Of a stretch of DNA of 64,000 bases, positions 23,394 to 33,464 are shown piece by piece. The notes beneath the pieces are model-generated. The model had not been told where the DNA came from, searched no databases, and saw only the letters and a program-made list of their open reading frames with translations. Each line of letters begins with the position of its first letter. The first letter of the stretch is position 1. The stretch spans positions 880,098,543 to 880,162,542 of the forward strand of contig NC_133658.1 in assembly GCF_037893015.1 (NCBI RefSeq), written 5' to 3'. Origin of the DNA: Macrotis lagotis. Its lineage: Eukaryota > Chordata > Mammalia > Peramelemorphia > Peramelidae. Both the position numbers and the translations under genes were made by a program.

Positions 23394-23560
23394 TATGAAT
23401 TCTGAATGCAGAGCTAGGTATGTCATGTTTACTTTTAAAGACTTTTTTTATTTTTTCTTTCTTTCTCATGGTTTTTCCCCTTACTTCTAAGTCATCTTTC
23501 ACAACATACCTAATATGAAAATCTGTAAAAGATAACCCTTTTAACTCCAAATTCATTTAT

Positions 23561-25109
23561 CTTAACCCTACTATGCTTTCTTATTAAATGCCAGACTTCA
23601 GAGGTCATCTTGACTCGTTTTAGGAAGGAGAAAACTGATGTCTAAGCAGAGGAAGTGAATGACCTGAATATAGTTCCCAGTGTTTCTGATGCTTTATTAC
23701 TTGCTTGTCACCACAGATCTTTGAAATAGGTAAAAATGATAAAATGTTATGGGTGATGTCTTTTGATTCATTCGTAAATTATAGTTAAGTGAGGCAGAGT
23801 TGCAGGAAGTCATTTGCTTCACTCTCTCTTCCTAAGTCTTCACAATCCAGTGGGAAGACCAAGTCAAGACAACTGGTGATGGCCAGAAATGCAGTGGATA
23901 GCTAACCAAGCTCTAAATACTCTGCCATCCCTACTTCAGTTGGCTTCATGGCCCTTGAAACAAATTGTTCTCATCTGCCTGTTCCACCAGGGGAAGATTT
24001 CACATGCTAACTCACTGATGGTTTTGAAACTTCTCAGTTTCTCTCAACCTGGTTAAGTCCATCTGTCAAAATGGTTTACTGGGCTGTGGCTACTGTGCAT
24101 GCCAAAACTTCTTGGAGCCACTGGTGGGATTAGGTAGATCAGGTATATACCAGAGTTGGAAAGCATCCCTGAAAAGGACCCTCATATCTGAAATACTGGT
24201 TGTCCCTGAATGCACCCTAAACCCTTCAGACCTTAAGGGTTATAAGGCAGAGGGAAATATGGAAGGATAAAAGATTGTGATCAAATGAGGGTATATTGAT
24301 ATCCATGAATATGGATATGGATATGGAACATTTGTGGGTGATGGCAAGATCAAAATTATAACCATTTCTGGGTATAACTGACATGGGATGGAGAAGTTAT
24401 GGAAACTGTTTAAGTTGATAAACTATGAGATTTGGGTATTTAAGGGAGTATCAATATGTAAGATGAATTTGCCTAGTATTAAGGAAAGAGATGGGGAGCA
24501 GAGAAAGGCTGTGAATCAGGCCCTGAAGAAGGAAGAACTGTGTCCTGGAGGTCTAAGAGACAGCAGCCACCAGAAACTTAACTGAGTGATAAACATAGAT
24601 TAAAGAAACATCAAAGGAGATGCTGGGGAATAAATATGGTAGACAGAGAACCTAGGCATGCCAGTGGGGAGTAAGGAATATTGTAACTCTCCCACTAAGA
24701 CCAGTAAGTGTGTTGAGGAATACGAATGAAATTGTAATTAGTTCTAGAATGAGTAGCCAAGAAAACTGCTTCTTTACTAGGTAATCAGTTCTTAGTGTGT
24801 GCAAAATAATAATAATAATGAAAAAGAAAGAAAAGATTTAAGTTGAAAGGTTTAGAGTGGGGCTGGCAATGGGATGGTGAAGAATAGGATGTCCTGGATT
24901 TGACCAGTAAGTGAACCACTGAATAATAAGTTGAAGTTTGTCATTGTTCCTAAGGGTTTGGTTTCAGGGTGGAGTCTTTTGAGTGCTTCAGGCAACAGTG
25001 CTTAATTGAGAGTGTCTGTGAGGATGTTGTTGGAGTGCTAGGGGAGAGGCCAGAGAGGTTGCCATGAGTATCATGGAATGTGTGTTTTGATCCTCCATGG
25101 GACTAAAGT
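23561..25109. other. No gene recognised; unassigned 1.5 kb
   Basis: Mixed-composition sequence. I see no domain-bearing frame (the longest is 65 codons at 24388-24585), no splice-framed exon I can defend, and no repeat family I can name. Small features: GGATATGGATATGG near 24310 and (AAT)n near 24805. An old LTR or DNA transposon is possible. Confidence 0.4.
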
Positions 25110-25140
25110 AATTGCCTATGGATTGGGTTCTTTTTATTTT

Positions 25141-25228
25141 GTTTACTCACTTTCCCAGTCTATATGCTGGTTTAGAGGTGCTCCCCAAGCTTCTGAGTGT
25201 TATTGGGATATTCCCACAAAGGACCTCA
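25141..25228 (+). repeat. Inverted repeat, left arm
   Basis: The reverse complement of this arm matches 25415-25500 over about 86 bp with roughly 15% mismatch by eye (shared core CCCAATAACACTCAGAAGCT). It is antisense L1 5' UTR/ORF1-start sequence. Confidence 0.85.
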
Positions 25229-25414
25229 GTCCTTTCAAGGTCTTATGAGAGGTTCTGACTGCTCTCATACTCTGATCCTTCTGCCCTGCAACTGTGAGGA
25301 GAGCCCCTGTTCTGCTGTGGCAATAGGGGGCCCCAGACTTCAATCAGGGTCTGGCAGAGTACCAGAGTCCTGACCTAGGGATAATGGAAAGACCTTGTTA
25401 GTCTCCCCAACCCC

Positions 25415-25500
25415 ATGAGGTCCTTGGGACTATCCCAATAACACTCAGAAGCTTGGGGAACATCTCTGAACCAGGGTATAGACTGGGGAATTGAGTAAAC
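25415..25500 (+). repeat. Inverted repeat, right arm
   Basis: Sense-oriented partner of 25141-25228, separated by about 186 bp. Together they could form a long hairpin. Confidence 0.85.
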
Positions 25501-26086
25501 AAAAACACCCACTCAGAAGATGACAAAGTCCAAACTTTGGTATCCAAAGCCTCCAAAAAAATAGGAATTGGTCTCAGCCTATAGATGAACTCAAAAAAGA
25601 TTTTGAAAATCAAGTAAAGGAGGTAGAGGAAACATTGGAAAAAGAAATGAGAGCAATGTAGTAAAATCATAAAATCCAAGTCAGTCAAGGAGATACCAAA
25701 AAATACCAAAGAAAATAACAAGTTTAAAACTAGTTTAGGTCAAATGGAAAAAAGCAGTCCAAAAGGTTAATGAGGCAAAGAATACCTTAAAAAGCAGAAT
25801 TGACTGGATGGAAAATAGAAGATGAGAAAGCTCCCTGAAGAAAATAACTCCTTCAAATGTAGAATGGGGCTAAAGTAAGCTGATGACCTTGCAAGAAATA
25901 AAAAAATAAAACAAAACAGCAAATGAAAAAACTAGAAGAAATTGTGAAATATCTCATTGGAAAAACAACTGACCCAGAAAATAGATCCAGAAGAGATAAT
26001 TAAAAATTATTGGGCTACCTGAAAGTCATGACTAGGAAAAGAACCTTGACTTCATTTTAAAAGACTTTCTACAGGAAAATTACTCT

Positions 26087-26091
26087 GATAT
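26087..26091 (+). repeat. Provirus target-site duplication, left
   Basis: GATAT abuts the 5' LTR, and GATAA (33465-33469) follows the 3' LTR. Four of five bases match. The neighbouring half-LINE ORF1 reads GATATCCTAGAA at the same place, which supports the call. Confidence 0.65.
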
Positions 26092-26717
26092 TGAAGTATA
26101 AATTAATATCCTTCTAAGGGATGATATCATGAAGGCATAGGAGCTGTATGAATTCATTTGTCCTTTACATGAACCTCACCATCAGTGTTAGCTCTCAAAC
26201 TTCAGAAACTAGCCATTCTTGGACCATGTTGGACTTTGAGGGACTGGCTATCTGCTCAGAGCCTATTTCAAAACAAGGATGTTTTGCTCCAGATAGTGAT
26301 ATTCATACCAAATTCCTGAGAACACATCCTTAATAATTCATGTCAATTAATTGAACCATATCCCAGTTCCCTGATGGAATGCCTTCTTTGTCTAAGACCC
26401 TACAAAAATCCTCAACTAATCTCCCCTCTTTGGAATCTCACCCTTGGAAAGGACGCTTTGCCTGGGGCTTTCCCATTCGGGACTCAACCAACACTCGGGA
26501 TTCCCCAGCCACTGATTATTTAGTTGGTGCTTCCCCTGAATTGGTTATGTTTTCTTTATCTCTTTATAGTATATTGATAATTATATTAATCATTTTACTT
26601 ATATTAGTATTGTTCTATTTCTGTTGTGCATTTAAGAAAGTATCTATCTATTCCTTGTTTTTGTATATGATTTTTGTTATTAAACATCTCTCTAAGCAAA
26701 CTATTCTTAATCCTACA
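26092..26717 (+). repeat. 5' LTR
   Basis: Runs from TGAAGTATAAATT to TAATCCTACA and aligns with 32799-33464 almost throughout. ATTAAA at about 26678 is the likely polyadenylation signal. It lacks the stretch GTGTTAGGCATTTTG...ACTGA that the 3' LTR has after TCTCTAAGCAA. Two short frames in it (61 and 113 codons) recur in the 3' LTR but show only a hydrophobic run and no known domain. Confidence 0.9.
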
Positions 26718-26722
26718 TAAAT

Positions 26723-26740
26723 TGGCATCATGAACAGGAT
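26723..26740 (+). promoter_or_regulatory. Candidate primer-binding site
   Basis: TGGCATCATGAACAGGAT begins five bases after the LTR, as expected for a tRNA primer site. From memory it is closest to a leucine-tRNA type (TGGTGTCAG...), the primer class of ERV-L, but with several mismatches. Confidence 0.4.
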
Positions 26741-26756
26741 TTTGCTGCACAAAATA

Positions 26757-28215
26757 ATGCCATTCTTTAAGAAAACTGAGACAGGATCTGGGAATTTCTT
26801 GATACCAGGGTGGGAGGATTTGCCTTTTTCCTCCCTAGCGTAGGTATGGGCTAAAGGAACAGGATCTTGTGAGGATTGGGGAAGCAGAATCTGGAAGGGA
26901 ACTCCCCCACAAGTAACTGAGTGTTTGCAGAATATTTCCATTGAAAAGGGGAAAGAATTAAGTGGAATTTGCAGAAGGGGGTGGGCACTTTTAACTGCCT
27001 ATTGTACAATGTGTAAACACAATGAAAATTTAATAGAAGAAAAAGTGCAAATGGAGAAAGAGTTGTTTGAACTTCAGGGTAAAACGTCTGTGTTGCAATG
27101 TCAGAATTTCATACTAGGGGATCAAGCTCATAACTATCAGAATGTTGCTGCAAAAACAGTGGTACGAGTAGCTCAGTATAAATATATAAAGAGAAAAGGG
27201 AAAGTGAATAGGAAGAAGGCTCATGCAGTGATAGCTTCTGCTACTGCAGATTGGGATCCAGATGTGTGGGATGGAGATGTCTGGGATGAAACTGATGATG
27301 AGATATGGGAAGAAATTATTAAAATGGATATTCCAGATGTAAGGGAAGAAGTCAGACCAATTTATAGGAGAAGGGAGGAAGATGATAGAAATGGAAGGAC
27401 CAAGATTAGGGATGTAACAGAAGACTTTTCCCAACAAGAAATTACAGATTTGCTTGAAAGATTTTCACAGAGACCTGGACAGCCATTTATAACTTGGATA
27501 GTATGACTCAGTGATGGGAGTGCCAGAGAAGTGTGGCTTGACTCCAGAGACTGTATGAGATTTATAACTGTTACAGCTAATCCTTTTGTTCAACAACAAA
27601 TACGGGATCATTCCCATACTTCTCAAACCAATGGAAAGCCAGTCAACTCCTCTTTATTGGAGCTGGTGGCAAAAGGTTTAAGTAGACAATATCTTGATTA
27701 GGCTATGTGGCCCAGTAGTCATAGACCTTGGTATACCTTGAAAGATGTGATTCAGAGATTAAAAGAGGAAGTAATGAAAACTGCCATAATGTTGGGAGAA
27801 GCAAACAAATATAACTGATACTGCAATGCATAGGTCTGCTCTTATTAAAACTGCTCCTCCTGCATATAAGAATGTTGTTATTACTGTATTGTTAGGAGCC
27901 ACTAATGAACATTTGAGTACTATTATGGACAGACTTTCACAAGTGAGTGACTTTGCAGAGTTCCCAACTTCAGAGGGAAGAGGGAACAGATTTGGGGGAG
28001 GAGAACAAAGAACTAACTCCTCTAATTGGATGTCTAGAAAAGAACTGTTTACCACTCTCTTGAAGTCTGGGGATGAAATAGATGGGATACCTACCTCTTA
28101 AATGTATGGAATATACAAGAAAAAGTTAGGACAGGGAATGCAAAATCAGAACCTAACCACCACTACTCCCATCCCTACTGCACCACCTGCTGACCAAAAT
28201 ATGCTATATACATCC
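26757..28215 (+). pseudogene. Retroviral gag remnant
   Basis: Structural polyprotein. The likely start is the ATG at 26757, which shares a frame with the 193-codon open stretch at 26925-27506 and is separated from it by a TAG at 26841. An N-terminal helical, E/K-rich part (IEEKVQMEKELFELQGKTS) leads to an acidic repeat-like stretch (WDPDVWDGDVWDETDDEIWE). A capsid-like beginning (FSQQEITDLLERFSQRPGQ) follows. After the stop at 27504 the capsid region continues with stops and shifts to about 28100 (open 27826-28101). I see no clear zinc knuckle before the protease. Family placement comes from position and the linked pol, not from gag alone. Confidence 0.7.
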
Positions 28216-28326
28216 CTGGTTCATTTAAAAGGAGACTAGGGGAGTGGCCAAGCCTCTAGTATCTGAGCAATACATAAGGATTTTAGAACCCACATTAAAA
28301 TTGTTATATATTGGAAAAATGGGTCC

Positions 28327-28752
28327 ATGACTACTGCTAATGCATTAATTGATACTGGGGTGGAGGCCACCTTAATCTATGGAAATCCTACTACATTTAC
28401 GAAAAGGACACCAATTACTATTTCAGGGCTAGGAGGGAATGGGGTAAAAGCAGTACAGATAGACTTAGATATAAAAATTGGACAATTTTCCAGAAAAATT
28501 TACTCAGTAATTATAGTCCCTATTCCAGAATATATAATTGGAATTGATATCCTAAGAGGAATGACTATTCAACCACCAGAAGGACAGTATCAGTTTGCCA
28601 TTTGGAAAATTACTATTAGGACAGTATTGGTGGGAAAGTTACAAAAGGAGTCAATATCAGTTCCAACACCATCTCAGGTAGTAACTATGAAACAATATAG
28701 GATACCAGGGGGGCAAGAGGAGATATCTAAAACCATTGAAGAATATGCATAA
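28327..28752 (+). pseudogene. Retroviral protease remnant, running into RT N-terminus
   Basis: Aspartic protease. Codons 7-15 read LIDTGVEAT, where the usual active-site triplet context is DTGA. The flap/second-half signature is IIGIDILRG (usual form: hydrophobic pair, G, R/I, D/N). The frame continues into the RT lead-in (QYRIPGGQEEISKTIEEYA) and ends at a TAA at 28750. It lies between gag and RT, as in other retroviruses. Confidence 0.8.
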
Positions 28753-29040
28753 GCTGGTGTATTGATACCCACGACTAGTCAATGGAATAATCCTATTTGA
28801 CCAGTAAGAAAGTCAGATGGGTCTTGGAGAATGACAGTGGACTATAGGCAATTGAATAAAGTAACTCCTGTGCTCTACACAGCTGTACCTGACTATTACA
28901 TAGATAGAAAACATTAAAATCAATAAAGGAGACTGGTATGCAGTAATAGATTTGGCTAATGCATTTTTCACAACATGTTTAAAACCTGAGTTCTGGGATC
29001 AATTTGCTTTCCCATGGAAGGGAAGACAATATACTTTTTT
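28753..29040 (+). pseudogene. Reverse transcriptase N-terminal remnant, catalytic core deleted
   Basis: The fingers region is visible (GVLIPTTSQWNNP, VRKSDGSWRMTVDYRQLN) and then motif A (AVIDLANAFFT). Sequence up to PWKGRQYTF is directly followed by RNase H. About 0.8 kb that should contain motif B, the YxDD catalytic loop and the connection domain is absent. Several in-frame stops are present. Confidence 0.8.
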
Positions 29041-29420
29041 TCATTAACTGAAATTCAAAAACAACATACATGGTTTACTGATGGTTCTGCTAAATATCTT
29101 GGCCAGGAAAGATATTGGAAAGCTGTTTCATACAATCCTATAACAAAAATGGTACTAGAAGCTACAGGTAAGGGTAAAAGCAGCCAGTGGACTGAATTAG
29201 TAGGTGTATATCAGGTATTAAAATAAGAACAAGGAGAACAGTGCCATATATTTACTGATTCTTGAGCTGTTGCTAATGGTTTAACTGTGTGGGTGCCAAT
29301 ACGGAAGGAAAACCATTGGAAAATTGGACAAAAGGAAGTTTAGGGAAAGGAATTATGGCAGAACATTTGGGAATGGTGCCAACATGCTAATGTTTCAGTT
29401 TTTCATGTAAATGCTCATAT
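29014..29420 (+). pseudogene. Retroviral RNase H remnant
   Basis: The catalytic-residue contexts WFTDGSAK, QWTELVGVYQ and IFTDS appear in order; these supply D, E and D. The open part is 29014-29226 (70 codons) and a TAA at 29224 interrupts it. Downstream, HVNAHMKND resembles the terminal HVxAH motif. Confidence 0.8.
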
Positions 29421-29439
29421 GAAGAATGATTCTACAGAA

Positions 29440-30240
29440 TGTGAGTACAATTCTTATGTGTATGAGTTAACCAAGATTAACACCAGTAAAATACAAGAGG
29501 ATGTAGACAATGAGTATGCCTTAGGAAGATGGGTCCATACAACTGGAGGTCACTTGGGACCTTCTGCTACACACAGGTGGGCATTATCATGAGGAATCAA
29601 TTTACCAATATCTATGTTCAGAGACATTAATGATGCCTGTATTATTTGTCATCAATACAAAGAAAGACCAGTTCCTTGAACAATTCAAGGAGAAATAGCT
29701 TGAGGAGTGTTGCCTGCTCAAATTTGGCAAATTGATTATATTGGACCGATGCCAATGAGCCAAGGATGCCAATATGCTTGCACTTTTGTGGACATATATT
29801 CTGGTGTATTAATAGCTTGCCCTTACAATAGAGCAACACAGAAAAAATACTTGTAAAACATTGAATATAATTTCATTATATTATGGGGTGCCAATGCAAA
29901 TTCAAAGTGACAATGGAACCCATTTTAAGGGGGCTGAGATTGATGCTTATTGTAAATACCATAACATAGAATGGATCTATCATATCCCTTACTATCCACA
30001 AGCAGCAGGACTAATAGAAAGAATGAATGTATTATTGAAAGAAAGACTAAAGAAACTGGGTAACAATAACTTGAAAAAGTGGAAAGAAAATCTTTTTGAG
30101 GCATTACAACAGCTGAATAATAGGCCTCTTGCTAATGGAGAAGGTACACCCTTATGTATAATGATGACAGCCAATTTGCAAATAAGAGCCTCTCAAACTC
30201 ATGATAAAACTCTAAAATGGAGGGCTCTTGATAAAGTATT
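29440..30240 (+). pseudogene. Retroviral integrase remnant (zinc domain and catalytic core)
   Basis: The HHCC domain is represented by TTGGHLGPSATHRW and CIICHQYK. The first catalytic Asp lies in QIDYIGPMP (about 29730). The second and third are in the open frame starting 29861: QSDNGTHF (D17) and PQAAGLIERMN (E53), exactly 35 residues apart, the retroviral DD35E spacing. Stops at several codons (for example TGA at 29698) and a frame change near 29850 disable it. It shares the 220-codon frame 29861-30523 with the dUTPase. Confidence 0.85.
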
Positions 30241-30650
30241 AGTTAAAGTTCCACATCATGGATCTCCCACTGCAGGTAGATATGATATAAGTACCACCCA
30301 AGATATAGAATTAGGTTCAGGCCAAACTAGGGTATTCTCTACTAGATTAGGAATTGAAATTCCAAAAGGATATTATGGCCAATTATTGAAAAGATCTGGC
30401 CTAGCTGTTAAGCAAGTTCAAGTTGTGGTGGGTGTAATTGACAGTGACTATGGGGGGAAAATCAAAATATGTTTACATAATTTGAGTAAAGATAATGTGT
30501 TCGTTGCATTTTCTGGTTCCTGAATTTGTCAATTGATTATCATACCTTGTTTGAATAAAAATTGGGAACAAATTGAAAAGGCCCCTTCTGTAACTCAAAG
30601 GGGGAGTACAAGGCTTCAGAAGTACAAACAAAAATGATTCTGGAAAACAA
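30220..30650 (+). pseudogene. Retroviral dUTPase remnant downstream of integrase
   Basis: dUTP pyrophosphatase, which in retroviruses limits uracil incorporation. Counted in the frame starting 29861: motif 1 at residues 137-143 (TAGRYDI), motif 2 at 172-182 (YGQLLKRSGLA), motif 3 at 191-200 (GVIDSDYGGK; usually DYRGE). Motif 4 is split by a TGA at 30521 (FVAFSGS, stop, ICQLI). A motif-5-like QRGSTRL follows at about 30596-30616. The in-frame position after integrase is the ERV-L arrangement; most beta- and lentiviral dUTPases sit elsewhere. Confidence 0.85.
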
Positions 30651-30680
30651 ATACCTGCTCAATAGCAGAAATCCAACTTG

Positions 30681-30839
30681 GAGCCTGGCTCTAAAGTATG
30701 GGTAAAAAGATACCCTACTGATAAGCCTAAAGCTGCAGAAATTATTGCAGGAGGAATAGACAACAGAGTAGTAATTTGTTATTCAGGAGACGATAAATGG
30801 TATAATGTTCCACTAACTCAAATCTTTTCCCATGAATAA
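30681..30839 (+). pseudogene. Pol C-terminal module, SH3/chromodomain-like, after dUTPase
   Basis: A 52-codon open stretch ending in TAA (30837-30839). It begins EPGSKVWVKRYPTDKPKAAE and ends near DDKWYNVPLTQIF. The pattern (PG.KVWVK, then IDNRVVI, then W..VP) resembles the integrase C-terminal DNA-binding fold. If so, the dUTPase sits between the integrase core and its C-terminal domain in this lineage. That is an inference from short motifs. Confidence 0.5.
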
Positions 30840-31513
30840 GTGTATTGCAGGAGTATAGCTGTGGTGGTATCTTATTGGATGTTCCTCATGGACCCCTGGA
30901 GTAAAACTAATTCCATGGATCCCAGGACTACCTAATCCTGGGGATGACACAACTATTCTAATAATACATTGGAAAAACTCAACAGAATTTAGGTGGCAAG
31001 GAAATTTTTCAGGTCTGGCTTCACAAGCATGCAACATCATGAATTGGACATATTCTGAGGACATAATTGTATGAGATGCCTCCTGACCCATATTTTGACT
31101 ATCTGTTAGCCCCCAGCCACAGTATAATGTGACAACTGACCCTGCATCTAATATGACTTTAAGATGTTGTGTAACTAGAATTCCCGACACTACTCCTAAG
31201 ACTTATAGACAGATATTACAGCAAATGCAGCAGAACTGTACTAGTTACTGTTAATACTACAACTACCATATCTGTAAACATGTCTACTCAAGAATGTTAT
31301 CTTATGTGTTCTAATGATACTTTTATTGAAAACAGAACTACCTTTCTATGGTATAATAAGCTACTATGGAAAAGAGTATCCTCACATCATCCCCCATCTG
31401 TAATTCGTGTACCAAAAACATGTAAGAATGTATCTTTAAATTTTCATAAGGATGTTATTCATTATAATGTATCCTTTCCACCTTTAAAAAATTGTGTAAC
31501 TAGAGTCAAAAGA
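30840..31513 (+). pseudogene. env surface subunit (SU) remnant
   Basis: Attachment glycoprotein region. The first part (30840-31250) is full of stops. The open frame beginning 31280 gives 78 residues with potential N-glycosylation sites at 12, 18, 50 and 63 and several cysteines (6, 10, 48, 72). It ends at a furin-type R-V-K-R (31502-31513). No receptor-binding family can be assigned. Confidence 0.75.
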
Positions 31514-32207
31514 GCCTGGTATGATACTTTACTTGGTGGAGCAGGAACTGGTTTGGGTATAGTAAATTCTATAGATCTTGAGACCTTGGCTGTCAGACTG
31601 CGCAGAGCAAGCCAAGATGTTTCTCAAGCCTTGACCTTAAATGCACAATGGTTGCTGACAACAATCCTGCCTCACGAACAAACTTTACAATATCAAGGAA
31701 AATTCCTGCAAGTGTTCAGTGATTCTGATTTAGCTAATTTAGTTTATGGCACCAATGTAAGCATGTTGTTTAATTGGACTAAATGTTCTTTAGAAAATAT
31801 GTATATGCTTATAATACAAAAGGAAAATGCCCAATGATTGCTGTCCTCTGGGGAATCAACAAATGTGGATATCATTACTTTCATGGTATCCACCCGTAGA
31901 CCATTGGATGACATCAGAAGGATCTGTGATATGTACTAATGAAGCTTGCATTGGGACAATAGTACACTATAAGATTAAAACTTGGACTATTATGTGTAAT
32001 TTTCATGTTATTCCTATAATACTCCATGGTTATTTTACTTTATCACATATTATTGGTAATTATATAGATGCATAGAATGTTACTCATCAACTTCACAATT
32101 GTTCATTGACTGATAAGGGTATGATTTGTGGAATGGCAACTAGGCAGATGGAGCCCTGTCTACTTGCACATTCATTGAATAATTTTTCCTATGTTATATG
32201 AAGTAGA

Positions 32208-32259
<52 letters not shown>

Positions 32260-32746
32260 GACTACTAATAATCAAACTGATTTAAGTTCTATAGGACAAA
32301 CTGCTCCTTTTTCTGGATGTTTGAAAGACATTTCTTTTCTCCACTGGCAGGATGATGATTTTTACTTTTCTCCTGATACAGTGGATGATGTTGGTATTTC
32401 CTGGGTACCCAAACCTTTACCTGTTCTATCTGCTTATCTATCACTGAAACCTTTAATTGCTATTTTGAATGAATCTAATACCCTAAAAGAACTCCTTGCC
32501 AAAAATGAACATGAGTTAAATAAACATCAAATACAAACTCATATTGTGGCAGGGAAATTACTTGAGGCCTCCCATTTAGTTGTTTCTGATACTAATCATC
32601 ATTGGTATGATTTCTTATTTCGATCTGCAACTGCTAAAAGATATTTCTTTGCATTAGCATTACCTGTAGTATTATTAATGGTATTTCTTCTTTTGCTATG
32701 TTTTTGTAATTGTTACGTTTGTGCAAATAAGGCAATTTTATTATAA
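31514..32746 (+). pseudogene. env transmembrane subunit (TM) remnant
   Basis: After R-V-K-R comes a Gly/Ala-rich fusion-peptide-like stretch (LLGGAGTGLG) and a heptad-like region (31514-31837). A frameshift and a TAG at 32073 follow, then cysteine-bearing ectodomain text. A (TA)n expansion (32211-32258) interrupts it, and a last open frame of 141 codons (32321-32746) ends in a hydrophobic anchor of about 24 residues and a Cys-rich tail (LCFCNCYVC). This is a fusion-type retroviral TM, broken at three or more points. Confidence 0.8.
32211..32258. repeat. (TA)n microsatellite inside env
   Basis: About 24 TA units that grew within the env pseudogene. Confidence 0.95.
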
Positions 32747-32798
32747 AGTTACCCCTTTAGTTGGCACTACCTATGCTTTACATGATATCAAGACCAAA

Positions 32799-33464
32799 TG
32801 AAGGATAAATTAATATTATTCTAAGGGATGATATCATGAAGGCCTAGGAGCTGTATGAATTGATTTGTCCTTTACATGAACCTCACCATCTGTATTAGCT
32901 CTCAAACTCCAGGAACTAGCCATTCTTGGACCATGTTGGACTGTGAGGGACTGGCTATCTGCTCAGATCCTATTTCAAAACAAAGATGTTTTGCTCCAGA
33001 TAGTGATGTTCATACCAAATTCCTGAGAACACATCCCTTAATAATTCTTGCCAATTAATTGAACCGTATCCCGGTTCCCTGGCAGAATGCCTTCTTTGCC
33101 TAAGACCCTACAAAACCCCCCCAGCTAAGCTCCCCTCTTTGGAATCTCACCCATGGAAAGGACACTTTGCCTGGGGCTTTCCCATTAGGGACTCAAGCAC
33201 TGACACTCGGGATTCCCTGGCCACTGATTATCGAGTTGGTGCTTCCCCTGAATTGGTGATGTTTTCTTTATCTTTTTCTAGTATATTGATAATTATATTA
33301 ATCATTTTACTTATTATATTAGTGTTGTTCTTCTGTTTCTGTTGTGCATTTGATAAAGTATTACTTGTTTTTGTATATGATTTTTGTTATTAAACATCTC
33401 TCTAAGCAAGTGTTAGGCATTTTGTTTTGTGGGTGCAAAATACTGAACTATTCTTAATCCTACA
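32799..33464 (+). repeat. 3' LTR
   Basis: Runs from TGAAGGATAAATTAATATT to AATCCTACA; ATTAAA is at about 33391. It is 40 bp longer than the 5' LTR, mainly through one extra 37-bp stretch near the U5 end. No clear polypurine tract precedes it (the sequence is AAGACCAAA). Confidence 0.9.

Larger units (their letters stand above)
21000..23560 (+). mobile_element. Older L1, 3' half (ORF1 C-terminus, spacer, deleted ORF2, 3' end)
   Basis: Continues the L1 begun at 15197. An ORF1 RRM remnant (open 21058-21249) and C-terminal zone run to about 21790. The inter-ORF purine-rich spacer runs to about 22310 and just reaches the ORF2 start. The sequence then jumps near 22325-22370 to the ORF2 end (TTCATGACCAAAGAAGAGAT onward). 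The 3' end is near 23550. Endonuclease and RT are missing. A reverse SINE and a (GA)n run are included. Confidence 0.75.
25110..26091 (+). mobile_element. L1/half-LINE with inverted 5' end, 5' segment before the provirus
   Basis: An antisense 5' UTR/ORF1-start piece (about 25110-25340) is followed by the sense 5' UTR end and ORF1. The ORF1 start has degraded (TTGAGTAAACAAAA at 25491, compare ATGAGTAAGCAG in the half-LINE). Coiled-coil and RRM text continue to GAAAATTACTCTGATAT, where the provirus is inserted. ORF1 resumes at 33465. Confidence 0.75.
26092..33464 (+). mobile_element. Endogenous retrovirus, ERV-L-like (class III) pol with dUTPase, plus env
   Basis: A 7.4-kb provirus, LTR-gag-PR-RT-RNaseH-IN-dUTPase-env-LTR, inserted in an L1 ORF1. 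The two LTRs differ at roughly 5% of sites by eye plus a 37-bp indel, so the insertion is old but well below the age of the neighbouring MIRs. The dUTPase lies in frame after the integrase core, as in ERV-L elements. Unlike most ERV-L copies, this one has a recognisable env with surface and transmembrane parts. Stops and frameshifts break every gene, and the RT core is deleted, so it cannot replicate. Confidence 0.85.

Noticed and set aside
23146..23556. 136-codon minus frame with Leu-Ser repeats
   Set aside because: Translation of the (GA)n microsatellite within an L1 3' end.
31280..31837. 185-codon env frame as a possible domesticated (syncytin-like) gene
   Set aside because: The upstream SU is full of stops and the TM is broken by a frameshift, a TAG and a (TA)n expansion, so no intact envelope protein is encoded.
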